Source: Scenedesmus sp. ARA3 (lineage: Eukaryota > Chlorophyta > Chlorophyceae > Sphaeropleales > Scenedesmaceae). From it: 10,021 nucleotides of DNA. Shown piece by piece: positions 7,157-10,021 of the stretch. Each line of letters opens with the position of its first letter. Position 1 is the first letter of the stretch. The notes under the pieces were generated by a model. The model was given only the letters and a program-made list of their open reading frames with translations. It made no database searches and was not told where the DNA came from. A program made the translations under genes and the position numbers. The stretch covers positions 317 to 10,337 of the forward strand of contig RWJK01000463.1 in assembly GCA_004335835.1 (NCBI GenBank). Direction: 5' to 3'.

Positions 7157-10021
7157 TGGCAACAGCCCAGCGGTGACTACAAGTGGATGATTGCAGCAGC
7201 AGTGATAGCTCAGTGTGCCTGCAGGCTGCTGTATGAGTTGCGTTTGCTCTGCGATAGCTTCATATGGCTTGTGCTGGGGCTGTGATGACGGTGATGATGA
7301 CGGTGATGATGACGGTGATGATGACGATGACGATGATGGTGATGCTGCTGCTGCTGATGATGATGATGATGACGGTATAACCATCATCATCGACTTCATC
7401 ATCATCACCAGTATCGTCCGTAGTATTATCATTCAAATCGATACTTATGATATCAGCGGTGTCCGTATCGTCATCATTGATCACCTGCAGGCACTCCACG
7501 TGGCCCCCTTCCTCCTGCCGCAGCTCCAGTTGCCGCGCGCTCAGGCTGTACAGCACGTGCACCAGCAGCTGCGCCGCTGCCCCCGCCACCAGCGCCTCCT
7601 CATGGTCCACCAGCAGCAGGCAGCTGTGGCACAGCAGGGCCAGGTGGCTGCTGAAGTCCTCATCGTGCTCGTACGCAACCTGCGCAGGCAGACAAAAGGA
7701 CAAACACCGGACATTTGAGCGCACACAACAGCTAGAGTCAGGATGTGCATGGCAAGCCGTTTGGCATGAAACGACCTGCATTGTTGGGAGCATAGAGAAG
7801 GGAACAAATGTAGAGCAGCAGGGGCCTCCTCATGGCCCACCACCAGCAGCATGAGAAGCAGCAGCAGCGCCAGGTGACTGTTGAAGTCCTCATCATGCTC
7901 ATACGCGACCTAGGCAAGCGAAGGCAGGGACACATTCAGCCGTTGCAAAACCTCGACCAAATCATCCAAGCACTGACCACAGGATAAACCAGACACGCTG
8001 CGGTCCTTCTTCCATCCCTGCTGCGTACTCCCCTAAAATCTCCACTCAACAAACCACCCACCTGAGTCAGCAGGCACAGAGCCAGCTCGGGGCGTGTCAC
8101 CAGCCCCCGCAGCACAGGCGCAAGGGGGCTGCCACCTGACCCGCACTGCAATGCTCACCCCTGTCACCTCAAACTTTTTGACATCAACAACCAGGACGGA
8201 GAAGCAGATGCACTGCAGCCCTTTACACAGCCTTGCCCCTTTTTAAAAACGTTCATCACATACACATCTATGTCATCACCCACCTCAGTCAGCAGGCATA
8301 GCGCCAGCTCCGGCCGCGTTACCAGGCCACGCAGCACAGGCGAGGGAGGCTCCTGGCCCATGAGCCTCGCTGTGCATTCCCATGCTCTCATGTTTAAACT
8401 TGCACTCGTGCATTGAACAAGAGATAACAACACACAGAGCAAAGGACCCAACCCTGAAGCCAAGGTGCAAACCCTCTCCAATCAAACATCACCCACCTCA
8501 GTCAGCAAGCACAATGCCAGCTCCGGCCGCGTTACCAGTCCCCGCAGCACAGGCGAAGGGGGCTCACGGCCAACCTGCCGCGACCCCCTGCGCCCGCCTC
8601 TGCCGTCACCCAGCCCACCACCCAGACCACCGGCAGCCGCCGCCTGGCCGCCGCCAGCCCCCCAGCCGCCGTCATCGCTCGGCTGCTGCTGCTGCTGCTG
8701 CCTGCTGCTGTTGTTAGTGCCACCTGGGTGGAGGCTGTAGTAGCCCCTTAGGCTGAAGCTGCTGCTGCTGCTGCTGCCGGCAGCAGCTGTATTGCTGCTG
8801 CTGCCGCGTATGTTCACTGGCCGCGGCAGGGTTGCTGAGATGCTGCCAGCAGCCGCACTTGGACCACCACCACCTGCTGCTGCTGCTGTTAAGCTGCTGC
8901 TGCCAGCAGCTGCAGCAGGTGTTGCTGCAGCTGGCTGCCCTGCTGCATCACCAGCAGCCGCAATCACGCTGCTGCTGGTTTGCCCGCTAATTAACAAGCT
9001 GCTGCGGGCGCTGTCGCTCTGCTGCTGCTCTGCTGCTCCTGATCGCTGCACAGCACCCCCCAGCTGTCCACTCGTACTAGAACTCATCCCCACCCCACCC
9101 AAAGCAGTAAGCGGCGCATCCCGTACATCACTGAATGATCCAGTGGGCGCGCCAGTGCCTGCACCGGGCACGGGCGTCCCTGCCGCGCCTGCTGCCGCGC
9201 TGCTGCTGCTGCCCATGCCAAACACAGAGGTGAATGTGCTGCTGAGTCGCATGCCACGGGTCGCCACGGATGCCTCTGACACACTCCCAATACCTAGCGG
9301 AGAACTCTGGCCAATGCCTGTTACGCTAGAGTAGTGGTATGGTGTGGTCGCGTATGCGCTGCTGCTGCTGCTGCCAATGCCTCCTCCTGCTGGGGTCGAT
9401 GGCGGAAAGGAAGACCCTAAACCCCCTAGGCCTATGCTAGACAGGATGCCACCAGGTCCTGAGAGGGCCGGCAACCCTGCTGTTAGCGTAGCAAAGCCGC
9501 TGCTGCTGCTGCCAGCAGCAGTAAGGCCCAGTCCCTGGCCTACTGCTGCTACTGTTGAGGCAAGGGAGCCGGTGCTGCTGTAAGCCCACCAGGAGCTAGT
9601 TGAGGACCGCAGCATGCCGGGGGTGTCCCCTGCTGCTGCTGCTGCTGCCGCTGCTGCATGTGCTGAGGGGTCCTGGCAAATCTGATAGCATGACACTGCA
9701 GTAACAGCAGCAGCAGCAGCAGGAGCGGCGGCCACAGCAGCAACATGAGTTGCCGCAGGGACGTAAGCAGCACAATGCGCATGCAGAAACGTGTCAGCTG
9801 TGGTTGGTTGATGTGAGACTTAACAGACAACAAACCCTACATTTACAACCCCACCACAACCATGTTAGAATCAAGCAGCATCATTGCATTCCTACATCTT
9901 CCATACCTGCAGCGTCGCATGCCAGTACATCAGCAAACTGCAGCGGCGCTCCGACAGACAGGCCGCCGCCAGCAGCAGCAGCAGCAGCAGCAGCACTGCT
10001 GCCGCTATTGCCGCCTGCTGG
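487..10021 (-). CDS. FRY: Furry/MOR2/PAG1-like cell morphogenesis protein, C-terminal part, eight exons, 5' partial
   Basis: The model joins complement 10021-9907, 9797-8497, 7679-7485, 7125-7014, 6409-6285, 5047-4862, 3643-2138 and 1101-487. Every intron is GT-AG, all junction phases agree, and the join gives 1385 codons without a stop. Conserved blocks appear in the order I remember from plant Furry homologues: AYEHDEDF and LLVHVLYSLSARQLEL; LIKYLQSMKG; SLEWALHAHNRHLACRSQQ then VLRALAPPLTADM; LLLYPQ then VFWSS; TSYVHIYQQALILL and TTQNVLL; VQQVLLKGLL; AALVPFFCSQLG. Family knowledge: Furry proteins are HEAT/ARM-like scaffolds that bind and activate NDR kinases with MOB proteins in polarised growth and cytoskeletal control. 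The window corresponds to the MOR2-PAG1 C-terminal domain region. Low-complexity inserts make this copy longer than usual here. The start codon, promoter and probably the stop lie outside the window. The family call is strong; activity in this organism is inferred. Confidence 0.85.
1190..1243 (-). repeat. Copy of the exon 8 5' start with acceptor
   Basis: Offset by 142 bases from the true exon start, the minus strand has acceptor ATGCTGCAG then codons reading ECMVTLSAACSSQGLHEL before diverging into AAAAACCTG. Compared with exon 8 the differences are GCA to GTG (Ala to Val) and three synonymous changes (ACA/ACG, GCT/GCC, CTC/CTG). The segment between the copies (about 1111-1189) is mostly CAG triplets. 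Confidence 0.82.
1277..1309. repeat. (CAG)11 microsatellite in intron 7
   Basis: Eleven uninterrupted CAG units on the plus strand (CTG on the gene strand) lie just upstream of the extra copy of the exon 8 start. A second, interrupted CAG tract at about 1133-1170 precedes the true exon 8 acceptor. Between about 1311 and 1488 I see no gene or repeat copy, only intron-like sequence. Confidence 0.9.
1495..2095 (-). repeat. Array of five extra copies of the exon 7 3' end with donors
   Basis: Copies end at 2000, 1879, 1755, 1631 and 1495, each followed by GTGAG on the minus strand. They read as variants of LVSIAALVPFFCSQLG plus LEPGSELLEALQ. The units 1621-1744 and 1745-1868 appear identical over 124 bases; the next unit (from 1869) first differs at 1956 (Phe to Ile codon). 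The oldest copies (1495 and 2000 ends) differ at many third positions. Each copy contains a second internal acceptor-like TTTTTCTGCAG. Because 124 is not a multiple of three, splicing in one copy would shift the frame, while three would restore it. The array fills the donor half of intron 7. Confidence 0.9.
2138..3643 (-). CDS. Exon 7, large exon with VFWSS, VLLKGLL and LVPFFCSQLG blocks and long linkers
   Basis: This exon has 502 codons, phase 0 at both ends. The acceptor is CTGCAG preceded by an interrupted CTG tract, and the donor is GTGAGT (2137-2132). Residues 1-50 read VFWSSLLLCFTSYVHIYQQA and on to TTQNVLLAAAP. Residues about 170-205 read VQQVLLKGLLAADTQLPTV and LLTLLARG. Residues about 470-502 read LLVSIAALVPFFCSQLG to ELLQALQ. 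These match family blocks FW-VHVYCQVLELF, ENVLLSSMP, QPLVLKGLMS and HITGLLPWLCLQL (from memory). Between them lie two Ser/Ala/Gln/Pro-rich linkers, including CAG-encoded Ala and Gln runs near 2374-2399, 2506-2532 and 2590-2660. The exon start is copied twice upstream and its end five times downstream. Confidence 0.85.
3647..3700. repeat. Interrupted CAG/CTG tract at the exon 7 acceptor
   Basis: Eighteen triplets on the plus strand, CAG with two CGG interruptions, directly abut the exon 7 acceptor. On the gene strand this is a CTG run ending CTGCAG then GTGTTC, so the tract occupies the place of the polypyrimidine region. Confidence 0.9.
3701..3767 (-). repeat. Copy 1 of the exon 7 5' start, frameshifted
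   Basis: The minus strand has acceptor CACTGCAG then GTTTTCTGGTCG, continuing through TSYVHIYQQALIL. It has one extra base compared with exon 7 (GGTCGTTCG for GGTCTTCG), so it is out of frame if used from its acceptor. It ends at a CTG tract that runs into the true exon 7 acceptor. Confidence 0.85.
3798..3863 (-). repeat. Copy 2 of the exon 7 5' start, in frame
   Basis: The minus strand has acceptor CTGCAG preceded by (CTG)8, then codons reading VFWSSLLLRFTSYVHIYQQA and LILL. It differs from the first 22 codons of exon 7 by GTG/GTC, TCT/TCG and CTA/CTG (synonymous) and TGC/CGC (Cys to Arg). It is 66 bases long and in frame at its acceptor. Confidence 0.85.
3867..3893. repeat. (CAG)9 at the acceptor of the outer exon 7 start copy
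   Basis: Nine uninterrupted CAG units on the plus strand lead, as CTG on the gene strand, into the acceptor of the copy at 3798-3863. The stretch from about 3894 to 4028 has no recognisable copy and looks like ordinary intron. Confidence 0.9.
4029..4112 (-). repeat. Degenerate copy of the exon 6 3' end (distal)
   Basis: The minus strand reads EVALELLLTLRSLV, IAPPARKLLLYPR then a donor-like GTGATG at 4028-4023. CAG at the exon end has become CGG-like, and Glu-Ala has become Ile-Ala. It is followed, to about 4200, by a shared intron segment containing GGCAATGCACATAA, which also occurs in the other exon 6 copies. Confidence 0.78.
4288..4540 (-). repeat. Exon 6 3' end copy expanded by an 84-bp tandem repeat
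   Basis: The copy begins at donor GTAGGG (4287-4282) with LLLYPQ and ALPARK. It is then fused, with about 40 bases missing, to AREE. A unit of 84 bases (28 codons) follows, recurring at 4373 and 4457 and encoding LELLLTLRSLIGVMWVMCIA and KCVAREEA. Three copies of the CAACACATTTGGCAATGCAC part are present. The unit mixes exon 6 sequence (AREVALELLLTLRSL) with its flanking intron, keeps the same frame through all units, and the units are almost identical, so it is young. Confidence 0.88.
4624..4713 (-). repeat. Copy of the exon 6 3' end nearest the true exon
   Basis: The minus strand reads AREVVLELLLTLRSLVEALP and APKLLLYPQ followed by GTGAATC at 4623-4617. Only Ala to Val and Arg to Pro changes are obvious; other differences are third-position. 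Possible acceptors GTTGCCAG and GGGAG lie at its 5' edge; only the second would keep phase 0. Confidence 0.83.
4862..5047 (-). CDS. Exon 6, Furry C-terminal domain, VLRALAPP to LLLYPQ
   Basis: This exon has 62 codons, phase 0 at both ends. The acceptor is TGCCGCAG (AG at 5049-5048), and the donor is GTGAGT (4861-4857). It encodes VLRALAPPLTADMCSTLLA, CLQQCLAAADASHVA, REVALELLLTLRSLVEALPA and RKLLLYPQ. The family counterpart is RALRP, LLRCLHRCL, a TLQ-MVE segment and KVILYPQLFW (from memory). Of seven related exon starts between 5047 and 5806, only this one continues intact through to the conserved YPQ and a good donor, so I take it as the constitutive exon. Its start has six extra copies in intron 5 and its end has several in intron 6. 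Confidence 0.85.
5100..5806 (-). repeat. Array of six extra copies of the exon 6 5' start with acceptors
   Basis: Copies at about 5100-5166, 5241-5304, 5362-5427, 5501-5566, 5630-5693 and 5757-5806 read as variants of VLRALAPPLTADMAGTLLAC. Spacing is about 112 to 138 bases. Four have an intact CTGCAG or CCGCAG acceptor. The fourth has CTGCTG in place of CAGGTG, and the outermost has lost the central TADM codons. The inner three are separated by 138 and 123 bases, both multiples of three, and one open frame runs through all of them (5089-5457). Differences between copies fall mostly in third codon positions. Linkers share ATTGTTA and GCAAGTGATGT elements, so intron was duplicated along with exon. 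Confidence 0.92.
6045..6110 (-). repeat. Copy of the exon 5 3' end; possible in-frame cassette exon
   Basis: The minus strand has AG at 6112-6111, then 22 codons reading VSVALEWALHAHTRHLACRP and QQ, then donor GTGCGG, the same as exon 5. Length is 66 bases, phase 0 to phase 0. Differences from exon 5 include Ser to Ala, Asn to Thr, Ser to Pro and two synonymous changes. The rest of this part of intron 5 (about 5807-6044 and 6111-6284) shows no further recognisable feature. Confidence 0.8.
6285..6409 (-). CDS. Exon 5, Furry C-terminal domain, EWALHAHNRHLACRS block
   Basis: This exon has two bases plus 41 codons. The acceptor is CTCTGCAG, and the donor is GTGCGG (GT at 6284-6283), which is weaker than the usual GTGAG of this gene. 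It encodes MVQHCLDALSFEPGLGEAW, VGVSLEWALHAHNRHLACRS and QQ, leaving in phase 0. The family equivalent I remember is an EALKWAMECTSRHLACRSHQ stretch followed by IYRALRP. Here the break falls just before VLRALAPP of exon 6. The 5' part is copied at about 6488-6536 and the 3' part at 6045-6110. Confidence 0.82.
6488..6536 (-). repeat. Copy of the exon 5 5' start
   Basis: The minus strand reads QHCLDALFFGPGLGE against QHCLDALSFEPGLGE in exon 5. GAT/GAC, GCG/GCA, CCA/CCT, GGG/GGC, CTA/CTG, GGA/GGT and GAG/GAA are synonymous; two codons change amino acid. An AG (CCAAAG) precedes it, but the first codons are lost because it is fused directly to a fragment of exon 4. Confidence 0.75.
6535..6572 (-). 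repeat. Fragment copy of exon 4
   Basis: The minus strand reads VWSCEGLALGQ, matching LWAYEDLALGQ of exon 4, then runs straight into the exon 5 start copy without an intron. This looks like a duplication junction. Confidence 0.65.
6623..6690 (-). repeat. Copy of the exon 4 3' end with donor and a stop codon
   Basis: The minus strand reads LWAY, TAG, GLALGQQQQQPSATALA then donor GTGAGC at 6622-6617. The stop replaces GAG of exon 4. Synonymous changes are seen at GCA/GCC, GCT/GCA and CTT/CTC. With the stop, any inclusion from upstream of it would truncate the protein. Confidence 0.82.
6754..6820 (-). repeat. Copy of the exon 4 3' end with donor
   Basis: The minus strand reads MWLCEDLALGQQQQLPSATA and LP then donor GTGAGC at 6753-6748. 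Relative to exon 4: Ala-Tyr to Leu-Cys, Ala to Pro near the end, and synonymous GCA/GCG, ACA/ACG, GCT/GCA, CTT/CTG. Confidence 0.83.
6824..6882 (-). repeat. Copy of the exon 4 middle without a donor
   Basis: The minus strand reads GLWAYEDLALGQQQQQKQQL. TAC/TAT, CTG/CTA and GGC/GGA are synonymous against exon 4. The PSATALA end and the donor are missing. It is preceded by a pure (CAG)13 on the gene strand. Confidence 0.78.
6885..6923. repeat. (CTG)13 microsatellite in intron 4
   Basis: Thirteen uninterrupted CTG units on the plus strand make this the longest pure triplet run in the window. It sits between the exon 4 donor region and the innermost exon 4 copy. On the gene strand it is CAG and holds no splice site. 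Confidence 0.95.
7014..7125 (-). CDS. Exon 4, Furry C-terminal domain, KYLQSMKG block
   Basis: This exon has 37 codons plus one base, entering in phase 0. The acceptor is CTGCCAG directly after a (CTG)9 tract, and the donor is GTGAGC (GT at 7013-7012). It encodes ATHLIKYLQSMKGRRLW, AYEDLALGQQQQ and LPSATALA. This parallels the plant block LIKYVQSKRGSMMWENEDP followed by LPSAALLSALV (from memory). The QQQQ is a small alga-specific CAG insertion. The final G joins GC of exon 5 to make glycine, then MVQHCLDAL. Four partial copies of this exon lie downstream in intron 4. Confidence 0.8.
7130..7156. repeat. (CAG)9 at the exon 4 acceptor
   Basis: Nine CAG units on the plus strand, CTG on the gene strand, end one C before the exon 4 acceptor CCAG. 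As in exon 7, a CTG tract stands in the polypyrimidine position. Confidence 0.92.
7283..7410. repeat. GAT/GAC triplet block with an ATC counterpart in intron 3
   Basis: Plus-strand GATGAC and GAT units (7283-7374, interrupted by a few CTG) face CATCAT and TCATCATC units (7381-7410). The two halves are near complementary, so the transcript could fold into an imperfect hairpin with a short GTATAA-type loop. It lies 75 bases or more inside the exon 3 donor. The rest of intron 3 (7157-7282 and 7411-7484) shows no exon copies. Confidence 0.85.
7485..7679 (-). CDS. Exon 3, Furry C-terminal domain core
   Basis: This exon has 65 codons, phase 0 to phase 0. It lies between acceptor TGCGCAG and donor GTGATC (GT at 7484-7483). 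It encodes VAYEHDEDFSSHLALLCHS, then LLLVDHEEALVAG, then AAAQLLVHVLYSLSARQLEL and ends VECLQ. This is the clearest family signature in the window: plant MOR2/PAG1 relatives have a nearly identical run of NDEDF, HVPLLFHV, a VLEHCQ helix and LLVNLLYSLAGRHLEL (from memory). It reads as two or three amphipathic helices of a HEAT/ARM-like array. There is no low-complexity insert, so it is probably under strong structural constraint. Its first 30 codons are copied at 7820-7909. Confidence 0.88.
7820..7909 (-). repeat. Copy of the exon 3 5' start with acceptor
   Basis: The minus strand has acceptor CCTAG then codons reading VAYEHDEDFNSHLALLL, MLLVVGHEEAP. GTT/GTC, TAC/TAT, CAC/CAT, AGC/AGT and GCC/GCG are synonymous; the LCHSC core has changed to hydrophobic residues. 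It has no donor equivalent, so it is a truncated exon start. It lies 230 bases upstream of the true exon 3 start. Confidence 0.83.
8062..8130 (-). repeat. Copy 2 of the exon 2 3' end with donor
   Basis: The minus strand reads SPLAPVLRGLVTRPELALCL and LTQ then donor GTGGGT at 8061-8056. From PVL onward, all changes against exon 2 are synonymous except the last codon (Glu to Gln). A preceding GGCAG could act as acceptor but is not in the right phase. Confidence 0.85.
8284..8352 (-). repeat. Copy 1 of the exon 2 3' end; possible in-frame cassette exon
   Basis: The minus strand has GGCCAG (AG at 8354-8353), then 23 codons identical in protein to the end of exon 2 (EPPSPVLRGLVTRPELALCL, LTE), then donor GTGGGT at 8283-8278. 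Length is 69 bases, phase 0 to phase 0. All eight base differences from exon 2 are synonymous. The remaining parts of intron 2 (7680-7819, 7910-8055, 8131-8277, 8353-8496) show nothing recognisable. Confidence 0.88.
8497..9797 (-). CDS. Exon 2, Ser/Ala/Gly-rich linker ending in the first helix of the Furry C-terminal domain
   Basis: The exon starts after acceptor ACCACAG and ends at LLTE before donor GTGGGT (8496-8491). It has 2 + 433x3 bases, so it enters in phase 1 and leaves in phase 0. About 400 residues are low complexity, with runs of Ala and Ser and many Gly, Thr and Pro; there is no visible catalytic motif, signal peptide or membrane segment. The last 23 codons (EPPSPVLRGLVTRPELALCL and LTE) are ordered. 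They lead into VAYEHDEDF of exon 3, matching the plant family pattern of ALILLAEIAYENDEDF type as I remember it. The linker is much longer than I would expect and is probably disordered. The 23-codon end is copied twice in intron 2. Confidence 0.78.
9907..10021 (-). CDS. Exon 1 of the window (partial), Furry-like gene
   Basis: This exon runs in from beyond the right edge and ends at CTGCAG followed by donor GTATGG (GT at 9906-9905). Two minus frames are open here. I chose the one reading PAGGNSGSS, an Ala run and GAPLQFADVLACDAA, because it ends with one base of a codon and exon 2 then supplies the other two, giving alanine. The other frame, ending MYWHATLQ, runs to a stop around 9550 and does not join the long frame of exon 2. 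The Ala run is encoded by a CAG/CTG triplet tract at about 9970-9995. I recognise no specific domain in this exon; membership rests on phase and proximity. Confidence 0.55.

Noticed and set aside
7215..7793. Asp/Ile-rich open frames on both strands as genes
   Set aside because: They are produced by the GAT/ATC triplet block in intron 3 plus exon 3 or its antisense.
8482..9735. A 417-residue open frame starting with GTG as a separate gene
   Set aside because: The same frame continues upstream to the acceptor at 9798, in phase with exon 1, and leaves through a donor at 8496. It is exon 2, not a free-standing gene.
9549..9833. Leucine-rich minus frame as a membrane protein
   Set aside because: The leucines are CTG triplets read in a frame that does not join any neighbouring exon and soon ends. 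The gene's other Leu-rich stretches fit ARM/HEAT helices.

Overview
The window looks like nuclear DNA of a green alga, probably a chlorophycean. The signs are GC-rich coding sequence, GT-AG introns, dense CAG/CTG triplet runs, and long Ala/Gln/Ser-rich inserts between conserved protein blocks. The genus cannot be fixed from sequence alone. I see no prokaryotic gene organisation, tRNA, rRNA, CRISPR array or transposon.

One gene on the minus strand fills the window. Its 5' end lies beyond position 10021, and its 3' end probably lies beyond position 1. The conserved blocks match, in order, the C-terminal third of the Furry / MOR2 / PAG1 / SAX-2 / Tao3 family. These are very large HEAT/ARM-like scaffold proteins that act with NDR-class kinases in cell shape and polarised growth. 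The match was made from remembered family motifs, not a search. I built a model of eight exons (minus strand): >10021-9907, 9797-8497, 7679-7485, 7125-7014, 6409-6285, 5047-4862, 3643-2138 and 1101-487. All seven introns are GT-AG, every exon junction agrees in phase, and the eight segments give 1385 uninterrupted codons.

The unusual feature is in the introns. Introns 2, 4, 5, 6 and 7, and the region after exon 8, are filled with degenerate copies of the neighbouring exon ends. Copies of an exon's 3' end, usually with its donor site, lie just downstream of that exon. Copies of an exon's 5' end, usually with its acceptor site, lie just upstream of that exon. Two arrays stand out: six extra copies of the exon 6 start (5100-5806) and five extra copies of the exon 7 end (1495-2095, including a perfect 124-bp tandem repeat). 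Many copies keep the reading frame and splice sites. In several comparisons the differences are mostly synonymous, and in one (8284-8352 against exon 2) all eight are. This suggests the copies were, or still are, translated. Two copies (6045-6110 and 8284-8352) could be spliced in as whole-codon cassette exons.

Layout, right to left: exons 1-2 (Ala/Ser/Gly-rich linker leading into the C-terminal domain); intron 2 with copies of the exon 2 end and exon 3 start; exon 3; intron 3 with a GAT/ATC triplet block; exon 4; intron 4 with exon 4 and exon 5 copies; exon 5; intron 5 with the exon 6 start array; exon 6; intron 6 with copies of the exon 6 end and exon 7 start; exon 7 (502 codons); intron 7 with the exon 7 end array; exon 8; and a left flank with two copies of the exon 8 end.
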